A DNA stretch of 64,000 nucleotides from Amborella trichopoda (lineage: Eukaryota; Streptophyta; Magnoliopsida; Amborellales; Amborellaceae). A model generated the notes under the pieces. That model did no database searches. It had not been told where the DNA came from and saw only the letters and a program-made list of their open reading frames with translations. Positions within the stretch are counted from its first letter, which is position 1; the number at the start of each line of letters is the position of its first letter. The stretch covers positions 6,371,365 through 6,435,364 of the forward strand of contig NW_006494931.1 in assembly GCF_000471905.2 (NCBI RefSeq), written 5' to 3'. This document shows, piece after piece, positions 21,646 to 33,460 of this stretch. The position numbers and the translations under genes are program-made.

Positions 21646-21918
21646 CCTATATGAATGGGTCTCCATATTATTTGAGTGCAATATAAGTCTCATATGGATG
21701 GGTCTCCATATTATCTGAATGCAATATAAGTCTTATATGGATGGGTCTCCATATTATTTGAGTGCAATATAAGTCTCATATGGATGGGTTTCCATATTAT
21801 CTGCAATATAAGTCTTATATGGATGGGTCTCCATATTATGACAATTGGTAAATTATGACAATTGGCTAAATTAACCTATATGAATGGCTCTCCATATTAT
21901 CTGAGTGCAATATAAGTT
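21646..21918 (+). repeat. tandem repeat, about 43-bp unit
   Basis: Five to six units built on atatggatgggtctccatat followed by ttatttgagtgcaatataag. Units differ by a few substitutions and small deletions, and one small extra segment (acaattggtaaattatg) interrupts the array near 21840-21875. It lies within the left arm of the MULE, upstream of the PMD relic. Confidence 0.9.
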
Positions 21919-22189
21919 CCTTCATGAAATATGCATACTAAAAAGGAAGTTTTATATAGTTTGAAACAAATATTATGGTGCATTCAGTAACAAACGAAGG
22001 AGCTGAGTCTGAGCTCCTATACTTGCAAAGGCGGTATTTGTCCAACAATATTTTGTAAAGGAGTGGTAATTAAATTTACATCTTAAAAATACCTACCTAC
22101 TTGATCAGCACTATCTTCATAAATGACTATCAAGGGCTTTTGGAAATCTTGACAAAAGAGGAAAAATATTTATAGTGATGAGAGATTGA

Positions 22190-23690
22190 ATAATGTCCGG
22201 AGATGGTCTAGGGTGTTGACAACGGCACAAAGGACCTTGTTGCTAGAGCAGGGTTATTGCGTCTTGTAGATCAACACCCATGGATCGTTGACCATAGCCT
22301 AATCATTGCAATGGCGAAAAGATAGCGGCCCGAGACCAATACAACACACTTTGACGATCATATTGGTGAGATGATGCCTATGTTGTACGATGTTTAGCAG
22401 ATATTACTGCTCAATGTGATTAGGGACCCCATCAATATATAGGATTATCAACACTATCACTTGTATTTGCATAGATGGTTTGGAGCTGCTCCTGGAGGTT
22501 TCTTTGATAAGTTAGTGACTATCAAATTTAGTTGGTTGAAAGACAAATTCATGGTAGCCAAAAAATGCTACTGATGATGTGCTTGAGAGGCACACGAGGG
22601 CTTTTCTAGTATATCTTGTTGGGAGCACAATATTTACGGGCTTGAATGGTAACGAGGTGCCCACAAGGTATCTTAAGCTCTTCGACGATTTTGACAGAGC
22701 GGGGCGATATGCATGGGGTGTTGCGGCACGTGCCTTTTTTATTCTACTCTCTACATAAGTTTGTTATCACCAAGAATCGACACTTTAATGAGTCGGCAAC
22801 ATTTTTTAGGTAATTGTGCATGGATAGTTGTGCGTCGGTATCACAATATATTTATGTGATTTTCATTTCTAAAACCTGTTAGGTAGATATACTTATTATA
22901 TTGTGTCATTAATTCATTTTGTAGAGTTGGACATTTGAGTGTTTTTTTTTACTCTGCTGCCTAATGGTGAGGACCGAAAGGTTAGAGTAGGCAAGTCATG
23001 AGCGAAATGATAAAGAAATCCCACTAAAAATAGAAGCCCTTCACACAATGTTGCCTACTACAGTCAAGAGCTCGACCTCATTGATATTAAAAAGGTTAGC
23101 ACAACCACAAGTATTTTGTCACAATTTTTAATTTCATTGAATAAATCTAGCATAAAAATTTAATTATTTGTATGACTATTTGTGGGTTTCACATTATACT
23201 TATAAAATGAAGCTTATTATTTTAAAATTGTAGGTTTAGTGGCAGCCATATATCATGGAACTAAATAGGGGCCAAATGGATTAGGATGGTTGGGAAGCAT
23301 CTAATGATGCTTTCACCTCCGGAATGTGCAATTCATTTCTTATTTTTGATATACCAGAGCGAGTGCTTCGTCAGTTTGGCTACAAGTAAGAAAGTCCAAA
23401 TAATCCTAAGAGCTGGGAACAAGGAGAGTGGCATGGTAGGTTGGTGGCTTGATGGGTACAGGAGCTAGCCACACAAATCCAAATATGGAAGGATCAATAA
23501 AATTATTGGGCTGGGGGTGTTGATGTTGAAGCAGACACTGATGATGGGGTGCCTTCCGTAGAGTAGATGCAATGGTTCTAGAGGGTGTCTAGACCGATGA
23601 TTTGGGCCCTACATTTCCAAAGGAAGTAATATATATCCCGAGAAGATATCCCAACAACTTGAGCATATGGTAATAAACTGGTGTTTACTC
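22190..23690 (+). pseudogene. plant mobile domain (PMD, MAIN/MAIL-type aminotransferase-like) gene, decayed
   Basis: The plus strand shows PMD blocks in order: LVARAGLLRLVDQHPWIVDH near 22230, RPETNTTHFDDHIGEMMPML near 22330, HRWFGAAPGGFFDKLV near 22470, AFLVYLVGSTIF and PTRYLKLFDDFDRAGRYAWG at about 22590-22720, and PERVLRQFGYK near 23360. This is the usual order of the domain found in Arabidopsis MAIN and MAIL1 and in transposon-borne PMD proteins. Stops and frame changes separate the blocks, and plausible introns lie near 22810-22925 and 23095-23232. An acidic stretch follows near 23890-23960. It lies inside a MULE and points toward its transposase. Confidence 0.78.
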
Positions 23691-23869
23691 CTTTTGATTT
23701 ATTTTACGGTTAAATTTTTATGGCATGTGACATTTATCTTTTATAATATTAGTCTCCTTTGTAGATTAACAGGGTACAACGCATGCTGCAATACCTCACT
23801 TTTGTGCTAGCTTCAAATGATATGGAACCCCTTATTCGAGAGCACGTAATAGCTGCATGTTGAGAGCTA

Positions 23870-25650
23870 TCCATCCAGGAGGTGCATGCAGTCGAGGAGG
23901 TAGATGAGGAGGAGGAGGAGATAAATGAGGAAATATATGAGGAGGCGGACAAGGAGGCAACAGACGAGGTCCCCGTGCTTGCGCTTGTAGAGGCAGTAGA
24001 GGTGGCGACCTTGCCTGAGCCCATGGAGGTAGAGTGCCGATTCAATTTCCAAATACGATCGAGTCAAGACATTACATACTGGTAGGAATACACCTGAATA
24101 AGTCATCTTGTAAGCAGCTATAGAGAAAAAAGACTGGCAAAATGCACCTACTAGAAGGTGACAGTGGTCTATAGTAACAATTGCATGACTGCAAGGTGAA
24201 CCATTAATCTTTTACACAATGAATGTACAAGTCCACTGTTCAAAATTTATGGCATACCTCATATCCTCAACCACCACGTACTTTCTTCCTGACACCCATA
24301 TTAGGTTGTGTGAAAATTCGACTTTCTTATTTGCATGTCTATGTCTTTTTGTGCAGACAACACTAGAATTCCACTCCACGTATATGTCGCCATCAATCTC
24401 TCTGTAAAATTATTTATTAGCTTCAACCTAATCCCTCGCACAATGCAATAATCAACTTATCACGAAAAGGTAATATTCAAGCATTGAAACTCTTAGTAAT
24501 GTTGCACGTGATGTGATTGTATCTGGCCCCAGGAAAAGAGGCATTCACCCAACATTGATGTGGTTGTGCTATTATCCACTCATACACTTGAGGATCAGCT
24601 TCCTGTACTCTTGACATCTCTTCCTAAGATTGTCATTGAAGTAGTGTTCTTAAATCACCTCTGGAAGTTCTCTGTAAAATGATGCATGCAAAACTCTGGA
24701 TACCAGTCAGGGAAGATGTGTTCTAGTGCTTGTAATAGCCCTTTCTGTTGGTATGAACGTTAAATTACGCAAGTCCTTCATTGCATTGAGCAACTTCTAC
24801 AGGCAATTAAGAAACCATATCCAAGGATATTTGCCCTCATTCTCTACTACAACGAATGCTATTGGGAACATGCCACCATCAGCATCTACACCAATAGCGC
24901 TCAACAGAGTCCCTTTGTATGTTCCCTTCAGAAACATCCCATCCAAACCAATGAGAGACCGACAACCATAAAAAAAACTATTGGGACAAGGATGAAAGTA
25001 CAAGAACATATGCTGGAATATATGGTGAGTTTCTATAGCCTACATTTTAGGGGTTGGTGACTCGTAGCTTCTCCATATATAGGGGCTCTATGTGTGACTG
25101 TTTATGCGACCCCAGAGTCATTTTTGTGATAACTTCTTTTCCCCTCCATGCTTGCATGTATGACAATATCTCACCATGTTCGCCTTGAACATCACTCATA
25201 ATATCTTTGGGTCTTATAGTTATCTTATTGGTCAGATGAGTTTTAATTTTGGCTTAATGCCAACGGCTGGTGAACCCTTCTCATTACAAGTGTGGTCATT
25301 TACCAACTCTCTCACCTTAAAATACTGTGGTGGAAACTCTAGAGTATTGCATTTTCCATTCGCACCCCTCCCCAATACAAATTGCAACTAAATGATCTTC
25401 AGTTGTTCTTCAAATACTTCATGAGCAAATTTTGACATATGCAATAATCTACTAAACGATTACGGAGTAGCCTGACATCCTCGAATTCTTGTCCCATGTA
25501 GAGATGAATATGGGAGTAGACTGAACTATATGGAGATTTCTATAGATGCATACCATCAGGATCAAGTCGGATGTTTCTCGCACTCTCGGAGTCTGCATCA
25601 CATGCATGTAATTACATTTTGGACGATGGGGACGAGCATTGGCTGAATGG
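23870..25650 (-). pseudogene. MULE transposase, decayed
   Basis: Read on the minus strand. An N-terminal piece near 25150-25200 contains YMQAWRGKEVITK, preceded by a CNEKGSPAVG region. The MULE catalytic domain is at 24797-25009 with CRSLIGLDGMFLKGTYKG and GGMFPIAFVVVENEGKYPWI, including the first Asp of the DDE set. A SWIM-type zinc finger lies near 24170-24240 with the pattern C-T-F then INGSPCSHAIVTID. A Ser/Thr-rich, low-complexity tail follows. Several frame changes separate the parts, so it is not functional. It is convergent with the PMD relic, the two meeting near 23.7-23.9 kb. Confidence 0.82.
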
Positions 25651-27164
25651 GGCTGCTAAAAAGGGAAGTCCAAATGATTCAATAAGTATTAACTATAAAT
25701 AATGAAATACATGATAAACATACATGTTATAAGTATTACCTGATCCTCGATGTAGCATATAATGGAGCTACGCTCGCTACATCTAGTTGATGCTCCCTAT
25801 GTATTGCTTCGGATGGTTGGTTCGCAACACATACATAAACATTGGAAGCCACCAACAACATACATGTCACTTATGCATCTTTGTTTACTTCTACTAAAAT
25901 ATGATTTTCGAGACACATAATTTTCAAATTGCTAGGGTCACAACGCGCAATACACCCCATATGCATCTTTAACTGCTCCAATGAGTCACTTCCATTATAC
26001 ATGGTAGCTTCACATTCCTGCCTTTGTAGTACATTCGTTCATCATTTAGCCTTCTATGAAAGGAACCACTGTATCGACATAACAACCTCACTCTACTTGT
26101 GGTCATTGTGATGGCTCAAATGATGACTTTGTAGAGTTATTGGGAGATAGCCGTAGTCAAAGACACCTTAATGCCAAAACACTAAGTCTAAACCTACATT
26201 AATTGCGTTTACATTTATTCATTAAAATTAATTGCTGAAAGGAATGTCACCCATTTTACAAGACCCTGAATATACAACAAGGTGTAAACATAGTAGTGCA
26301 GATAAATCCAGTGAGCCACTGAACAATATTACAATTTTCAACAAATCCATACATAGAGTACCCAAATGTCAATAAACTTAAGAAACATTACGACATTGAT
26401 TCAATGTCTTTATAAAACATAAAATGTGCATCCAAGTAATTCAATGTCTTTATAAAACATAAAATGTGCATCCAAATACCAGAAGCAAAATTAAATATAG
26501 AAAATGTTAGTATCACCTAATTCTCATAATGCACATGAAACATAGAGATATTGATTCAATCAATTTGCTAAAATATAAAATGGGCATCTAGATATAAGGT
26601 TCAGCATGAAAGATATGAAATTGTAATTACTTATACTTAATGCATTCTACTAATGATAAATGTAGAAATTTTGTATTAAATAAAAAGATTAAGAAAACAC
26701 AGATAGAAACCCTTATAGCTCTAGTTTTCCAAAATTTATAGAAATCGAGACATGAAATTTAAATTCATTTTGTGTACCTCAAAAATCTGTTTCCCCCAAC
26801 TTCAATGTCTTTGCGATATCCAAATACGAAATCTTAGTAGAAAACTGTAGAAGTTAGGGCAAATGAAAAAGCAAAGTTCAAAGAGATAAGAGAGTAAGAG
26901 AGAGCGAACTGAGAGGAGATGCCAGCGGAGAGAGATAAAGAGCGAGAGAGATGATAAAGCAAGAGTAGAGAGAGACAGAGTGCTAGGCGAGACGAGGGTT
27001 AGAATTTATTTTTGCGCGCAATGCTCTTTAAAGACCAATCAACTTTAAAACGAAAAAAAAAAAAGAAAAACATTCTAGCAGTCCGATTTTGAAAACATCA
27101 GACCGCTTTGAAATGTTACCAATAGGTACGAGGATTCGATAATCGGTCTGGGGGTCAACTTGAC
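25651..27164. other. right arm of the MULE
   Basis: The region upstream of the transposase relic is AT-rich. It contains a two-copy tandem duplication with a 40-bp period at about 26401-26475 (tcaatgtctttataaaacat repeated) and a GA-rich stretch at 26885-26990 that is CT-rich on the transcribed minus strand, mirroring the left arm. No further coding sequence is recognised. Confidence 0.45.
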
Positions 27165-27192
27165 AAAAAATAAAAAGTATCGGGTTACCAAG
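27165..27192 (-). repeat. right terminal motif of the MULE
   Basis: Read on the minus strand it gives cttggtaacccgatactttt, matching the left end at 20013-20066 with a few differences. A second half-copy of the pattern lies just outside, to about 27240. Confidence 0.6.
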
Positions 27193-27616
27193 TGGTCCGA
27201 TGTTTAAAAAATGAGATGGGGGGCAAATTTGATAAAAAATTAAAAAATTCAGAAATCTGTCTTTTTAGGCATGAATGGCCTATTTTCGAGCCATTCCATT
27301 ATAACAGTATAAAAACTCGGTTCATACATAAATTTTCTTTTTTTCAATTGTTAGAAAAATTTTCTACTAAGGTTAATCTATAAGTTGAAGAAGTTACATC
27401 CCCAAAATTTGAGTTTCTAAAATTAATTATAAATGAGGTCTAGCCCAACCGTTCTAGTCCCGCCGGAGCGGAATGTCTTTTTGCTTTGCTTATTCAAGGG
27501 CGACACTTTGAGACCGGCTCATACTTCTTTTGTCTTTTCAATTTTTCTTGAAATTTTGAGTAAGTCGTTTAAAAATTCAAATGTACCTCCTAGTGCAAAA
27601 AACCACCATTGGGCTG
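27193..27616. other. flank of the MULE, no feature seen
   Basis: AT-rich sequence between the MULE and the next repeat. A diverged continuation of the terminal pattern extends to about 27240. Nothing else is recognised. Confidence 0.4.
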
Positions 27617-28057
27617 AGTACTCGGCCCATACCCTAGCCCCAAGTAATCAATTCGAGTGCAATTAACTCGATCCCAGTAGGGTTGAGTACCATAGCCACA
27701 AAAAAATGTTAAAAAAATAAAAAAAAATATAAAAATTAAAAAAAGAGAGAGGAAAATACACTTAAAGTAAATCACATCTAGATGTGGTAAAGAACAACCA
27801 AAAAAAAAAGATATTGAAAAATCAGTTTTCAAAGCTTTTTTGAAAAAGATAGGAAAATATAAACATAAGTATTCATGGCTAAAATACTTTCCAATCTTTG
27901 TCAAAATAATAGAAAACATAAAAAAACATATTAATTTATTATTTTTTGAGATTTTTTATACTTTATTGAATTTTTTTAATAACTCAGGGTCAGCCACTAT
28001 CGAGTCCGAGTAACTCGGCCGAGTCCGAGCTGAATCGGCTGCTTTTTCAAACAATGG
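27617..28057 (+). repeat. interspersed repeat, copy 1 (ACTCGG family)
   Basis: This stretch shares order and wording with 40082-40545: a start rich in gagtactcgg, a gggttgagta block, an A-rich middle with aaaatacacttaaagtaaa, a tagatgtggt block, and an end with aactcggccgagtc followed by ttttcaaaca. The ends resemble hAT-type MITEs, but no clear inverted repeat or target duplication was found. Confidence 0.7.
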
Positions 28058-28674
28058 TACCGCCTGTTCCTTTTTTCAAACACTGGCTACCTTCCAAACG
28101 ACGTCACTGTATCCTTTCAACCCTCAATGTTTCTCTCTCCCTCAAGAACCTCTCTGCCACTCGTTCTCTCTTGTCCCTTGGAAAACTTCTCTGTTTTTAA
28201 TTGCTCCAAGATAGCAGTTTCGAACAGCTTCAAACACATCAAAGGGTGTGGTCTTGTGGGGTATTGAAGTTGGATCTAAATTAGTACTTTAAAAAAGCCT
28301 TAATTATAGGGCGAATCGATGCTTGTAATTTCATCAGGCCTTACTCACTAACATGACATAAAAATTGGAAGGAAAAAAAGGTTAGCTTCAGATGTAGTAC
28401 TTTCAAATCCAGGGCAAAATTGAAGTATGAAAGAGCCAAAACTTTAGGACCGCAACATGTCATGACCCAAAATATAGAACATAGTGTAAGGCACACCTCC
28501 GAACGTTGCCCAAAAATCTGGTGCTGGAAACCCTTACGATAGCTTGAACATCAATTTCCACCCCCAACTACGAAATTTAAAACAAAAATCCTACAGATCA
28601 AACAAATTTATAAACACTTAAAAATATTGTAAATGGATAATCTAAATAATGAGTGACAATTTTGTCTCTATCAT
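28058..28674. other. intergenic, no feature seen
   Basis: Mixed sequence, partly CT-rich at 28125-28190. No gene or named repeat is recognised. Confidence 0.4.
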
Positions 28675-29140
28675 GATTAATCTCTAGATTATCTCTCCTA
28701 ATCTCTCTCCGTCTCTCTCTGTCTTGATCAATTCTGTCTCTCTCTCTCATGATTAATCTCTATATTCTCTCTCATAATCTTGCTCTCTCTCTCTCTATCT
28801 ATTTTTTGTGTCTTGGTCAATTCTCTGATTATCTCTCAATCCATTCTCTAGATTCTCTCACTGGATCCCACACCCTCTTCCTCTCCCTCTCTCTTTCTAG
28901 ATTCTCTCTCAATCAATTCTCTGATTCCATCTCTCATGATCAATTTTATCTCTCTCTCATAATCAATCTCTATATTCTCTCTCCTATTCTCTGATTCTCT
29001 CTCGATCAATCCTCTGATTCTCTCTCGATCCATTTCCTGAACTCTCTCTCTTACTAGCTCTCTCGATCCATTTCCTACTCTCTCTCACTGGCTCTCTCGA
29101 TTAGTCCCCTAGACTATCTCTCACTGGATCCCTCTCCCTT
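28675..29140 (+). repeat. degenerate CT-rich minisatellite
   Basis: A pyrimidine-rich array of roughly 20-35 bp degenerate units based on tctctctcgatcaattctct with gattaatctctatattctc variants. The open frames across it on both strands are products of the repeat. Confidence 0.85.
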
Positions 29141-29224
29141 TCCCTATGCCTCTTTCCTGCTTCTACAAACTTGAGGCTTATTTTAGAGTATCTTCATTGC
29201 ATTTCTTTAAGCTCATCTTCCATG

Positions 29225-31885
29225 GATTGGCCTTATAATTTCTAATGTATTTTCAAGAAATCAATTCAATGGAATCAAAGTTGTTAAGAGCGTTGATCCG
29301 ATTATTTCACATCTACAATAGGCAGATGACACGCTATTGTTTTGTAGGAGGAAGTGGAGAATATTAGGCCGATGCTTCAATGTTGTGAAATAGCACAGGC
29401 ATTAAAAGTTTATTTTGGAAAGACTTCATTAGTGGGTATTAGTTGTTCGCAGGAAGTTGAGGAGAATTAGGGGCTGTTGAAATGGAGTCTAGGATGGAAA
29501 CTTTCCGTTTTAGGGGTTCCGATTCATATTCGAAATTGCCCAAATTTTTTTGGCATCCTGCTGTTCAAGGAGTGCACTTCAAGCTTGATTTATAGAAAAC
29601 AAAGCATTTATCTTTGGGAGGTAGGCTAGCTCTTCAAGTTTTTTTGTAAAATTTATCTATACATATATAATGTCTTTGTTGGTGATGTCGGCATCAGTAT
29701 GTAAGCACTTGGAGCAATTAATGAGGATCTTCTTTTGGGTTCTTGTGGAGATGGACAAAAGTATCATTTGGTTAATTGGGAGAAGGTGTGCACTCCTAAG
29801 AAGGATGGGGAATGTGAATTAGAAGGGTTAAATTGGTAAATCAAGCACTGGTTGCAAAATGGTGAAGGCGAATTATGATATCAAACCTAAAAATAGGGAG
29901 CGGGAGCATGAAGATATTTTTCTTTTATTTTTTTGGGATTTTTTTTTATTTTTACAAGTGTGTATTTAAGAGATGAGTGGATACCCAAAGTTCAGAGATA
30001 AAATGTTTGTAGAAAAATTAAAAATAAAATATTATAGATGCATGAAATTGTGATTAGGGTCATCTCGGCCTTCCATTCACAATTGATGGTTAGATAGAAT
30101 AAAATATATAAATTTTATGCAATAGAAGAGTCATAGAAAGCTTGCCCTTTACTCCCTCCTCTAAAATCCATAATTTAGGAGTAACTACTCATTTATGAAA
30201 ATAATCATCATGTGATTGGTTGATGAGTCCATTTTTGGGGGATACCATGAAGAAAGAAAAAGAAAAAATTACAAAAAAACCCCAAAACCATACTTTCTAT
30301 GCAATTTACCCCCACCCTAATTTTTTCTCTCACTTTTTTCGTCAAAACAAACTTTCTATGCAAATACCCCCAAGGGAAAAAGTTCATATTTTTAGACGGA
30401 AATGCCCTTCCCGTACACAAAAATCATTTTGGCTAAATTTGACGTTGACTGTTGGACCCTAGTAACACATTGCCGGAGCGCACAAGTGTCGGACTGCGCA
30501 AAGACAATTACCGGACCGAAACTAAATACTGTTGGACCGCCCGGTGGTGGAGATCCTGCGTAGTTCATGATCGATTGTGACTTGAGGTGCTGGTTACAAA
30601 TATGGGTTTGATCTTATATCTTAGTTGGTCTCAAGAGGAATAAGAGCAAATGATCAATCTCCAATTTGGAAAGTTACAGTTGAATCGCAATAGGGTGTCA
30701 AATGCATTGATAGTGTTGTTTACAGATCTGTTAGACTTTCTTAAAGAGAGTTGATGTACACTATCAATGAATGATGAGATCGTATGGGAGGCATAGAATG
30801 ATGGATAATTTAGTGTTCGATTTGCTTATGATCTTTTGTTTCATGATAGATTGAGATATCTTTACAAAATTTATGGAATGGGCCAATACCCTTTTTGTGG
30901 ATTTTATTTTAATGGAAGACTTTACGGTTGACAATTTAATTAAGAGGGGTAGAATTATGGTTAATTTTTGTATTCTTTGTAAAGAGAATGAAGAGTGTGG
31001 TGATCATCTTTTTTTACATTGCTCGTTCTCATATATTTGGACTTGGGTGCTACAATTGATGGGGTTGTCAATGGTTTTTCTGGGATCTCATGTTGATATA
31101 TTGGAACAGTGGGATGGTGGAAGATATATCTAAGGTGGGGAGAATGTTTTGGCAGATGCGGTGTAATGGAAGATATGGAAGGAGAGAAATTGCGGAGTCT
31201 TTGAAGGTAGAGGAGTTGAGATGTGTGTGGTGAAAATAAGGATCATTCATAATATTTGGAGTTGACTTTCAATAATTAAAGAGGGATTTTTAGTCTCGGA
31301 GGTAGAACTTTCAGTCAATCTCTCTAACTTGATCGGCCAAAGGATGACTAAAGTTCGGACAATAAGTGTATGGAGACTGCCGGTTAGTGGAATCCTAAAG
31401 TAGAATTTTGATGGAAGCTTCTTTGAGAATCCGAGAGTTGCTGATTATGACGGGGTTATAACATTTTCAAATGGTAAAGTGGTTTTATGTTATCTAGGGC
31501 CTTGTGGGGGTAACAATGGCGAATTGTGAAGAGATGGAAGTCGTACTTCAATGATTACGTATTTTCGTTAAGCGATTTAAAATTTGGCATTGTATTGTTG
31601 CAAGGGATTTTATGAATATTATCATTTGGTGCACGAAGGAAACTCGATGGCCATGGAGTTTGAGAAGTACATGGATGGAAGTCATGGATATTAGTGGTCA
31701 ATTGGTAGTTTCTTTCCAGCACGTCTACATGGAGGCAAATGCGATTGTGGATGACTTAGCAAAATAATGACTCAGTTGGATGAATTGTTGGTTGCTGAAG
31801 AACTTTTTATTTGATATTTTATTTTGACATTTTTGTAAATTTGTAACATCTTTGTGTAATTAATGAAATTATAATACTTTTGTCA
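29225..31885 (+). mobile_element. 5'-truncated, decayed L1-type LINE
   Basis: On the plus strand the RT catalytic block ADDTLLFCRR is at about 29322, the thumb region near 29750-29830 (KYHLVNWEKVCTPKKDGE), a zf-RVT finger at 30930-31060 (CILCKENEECGDHLFLHC), and an RNase H domain at about 31405-31525 (DGSFFENPRVADYDGVITFS). The end has an AT-rich terminus near 31885. Only the part after the RT palm is present. Frames are interrupted many times, and about 640 bases between 29905 and 30545 do not read as LINE; part of that looks like a later insertion. Confidence 0.85.
30195..30545. repeat. repeat inserted in the LINE relic
   Basis: This piece interrupts the LINE coding order. It shares aatgcccttcccgtacac (30401-30419) and runs of ccccaaa/aatacccccaa with a stretch in the b561 intron (37640-37860), and both continue into a series of gttggaccg/gccggaccg motifs (30450-30540; 37960-38140). 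It is therefore a dispersed repeat of unknown class, about 350 bp here. Confidence 0.5.
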
Positions 31886-32892
31886 GAAAAACAGATGCGT
31901 AACAAGATTATGTCAAAAATAATAATATGTAATAAGATTAGTATAGGAAAAATCTGACAGTTCAAATATTAACCACTCGATTAGATCGGAACCGGCCGCT
32001 GGGCAGTTCAGATTTTGGTGAATAGGCCGGATATTTCTAAAAAATTCAAAAAACAAAACATAAATCCCAAAAATAAGGGACTTTGTTTGCAATGTATTTT
32101 TAAATTTTTTCATCATTTTAGCAAATATTGAAAAACAAATTCGCCATTAATACTTATTTTTACATTTTTTCATTTTTTTAAGAAAAATTCAAAAATACCT
32201 CTCGGCACAAATCGATTCTTTAAAATCCATTTTTTTTTTTATTAATTTTTAACTCCATTTGAATGTTCTTTGTTTAATCATGTTTTAAATATATTTTTCA
32301 TATTTTATTAGATTTTGTTAATTTTTTATTTTTTTTAACACTTTTTTTATCGTCCAAGACTTGCTCGGTTAGGCTGGTTGAACCGGATCGGCATACCTGT
32401 AAGGCAGTTGAATTGCTTCCGTCCCATTTCCAGTTTAACGTTCGGGTTCGATTTTAATAAGATACACTATGTCAAGATATAAAATAATATTTTGTTGTTC
32501 ATATATCTAAAAGTTAAAGATGATTAATAGAAGAGTTTTCTCGCATCATAACAAACATTTTCCTATCAATATTTTAAGATGTATGTTATATAGTAAAGAG
32601 TTTGCGCCCTATATATACTTATTTAACGTAGATTTATATATGATAAGCATTGGTCCCTGTGAAACTCAATTGACTGAGACGCGCAACAACAAATATTGTT
32701 GTCCCTGCTACCCAATTTGTTTCATCCGTAGTCGTTGCGCACTTTACCTGGCTGCAATTTGTTTAATCCGTAGTTGTTGCGCACTTTACCTGTCTGTTCA
32801 GCGACGCCATGATTCAAGCATATGGCCTGGTGAGCCTTAGGTGACGATATCTTATTTTCTTAAACAAATTTTGCTATTTCCTCTTTTGTATT
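31886..32892. other. intergenic with hAT-like remnant
   Basis: The part 31965-32470 has ends rich in accggccgc/gaaccggatcgg around an AT-rich core, a pattern shared with 35540-35870 and 40572-42897, and is probably a decayed hAT-type MITE. A two-copy tandem duplication with a 42-bp period is at 32714-32797 (aatttgtttcatccgtagt versus aatttgtttaatccgtagt). No gene is seen. Confidence 0.45.
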
Positions 32893-33060
32893 TAGGGGTG
32901 TCAATGGGTCGGGTCCGGTCGACCCCGATTTTTCCCGACTTGATATGACCTTGTCTAGCTGGACCTAAATCCGGGTTCAAGTCTAAATAAACGAAAATAA
33001 TTTTTATTACAAAAATTTAGAATTATAAATAAATTGATTTAGAATATAATAAAAAAAAAA

Positions 33061-33445
33061 AAAGTTTATATAAGGTTGAAATCTTAAAATGTGGAATTAC
33101 AAATGCACCTAAAAAATCCATTAGAAAATGTTGTTTTAATGTTGAAAAACATCTAATTGATCATGTCAACGTCGAGATGTATGAATATGAAAGAAAAAAT
33201 GATTTTGAGTCCCAAAAATAGTGCATCTTGCAATACATTATCTAGACTGTCCATTTCCGAGATTTTCATATATTTATAGATCTGCTTGATTTTGACCATT
33301 TTTGGAGTTCAAAATTTTATAATTAGATATGAAAATAGATTTTGAGATAATCCTAATAATTTTTTCACCAAAATTACATATTATGGTAAAATTTGGAGCT
33401 GCGCCTTAATTGGATTGTTTAAGGTTGCAGCCTTATAGAAACCGC
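33061..33445 (+). mobile_element. MULE-type MITE, family N, copy 1
   Basis: The ends are aagtttatataaggttgaaa and, inverted, agggtgcggtttctataagg. The interior matches 51218-51608 in inverse orientation almost throughout (for example aatagtgcatcttgcaatac and tgtttaaggttgcagcctta). About 385 bp, non-coding. Confidence 0.75.
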
Positions 33446-33460
33446 ACCCTATAAATAAAG

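Larger units (their letters stand above)
20013..27192. mobile_element. degenerate Mutator-like element (MULE) carrying a plant mobile domain gene
   Basis: The left boundary is a doubled agcttggtaaccccgatg motif at 20013-20058. The right boundary holds the inverse of it (atcgggttaccaag) at 27179-27192. In both ends the motif is followed inward by a T-rich run and a tgtcaagttgaccc/tgtcaagtttgccc block, and farther inward by a pyrimidine-rich leader-like stretch. Inside, a PMD-type gene relic reads rightward (22190-23690) and a MULE transposase relic reads leftward (23870-25650), so the two are convergent and each starts near its own terminal region. The ends are diverged and no clean 9-bp target duplication was found, so exact limits are approximate. 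The element looks old and dead. Confidence 0.65.

Noticed and set aside
23882-24085. Acidic plus-strand open frame EEVDEEEEEI as a separate gene
   Set aside because: It is a low-complexity GAG-rich stretch at the junction of the two convergent MULE genes, at most the acidic tail of the PMD relic.
24797-25391. Plus-strand open frames over the MULE transposase (for example 25176-25391)
   Set aside because: The minus strand carries the recognisable MULE domain; the plus-strand frames are shadows.
28749-29033. Open frames in the CT-rich array
   Set aside because: Low-complexity translation of a minisatellite, open on both strands.
28675-29140. Possible CRISPR-like array
   Set aside because: Spacers are not unique and the units are degenerate CT-rich repeats in a plant genome.
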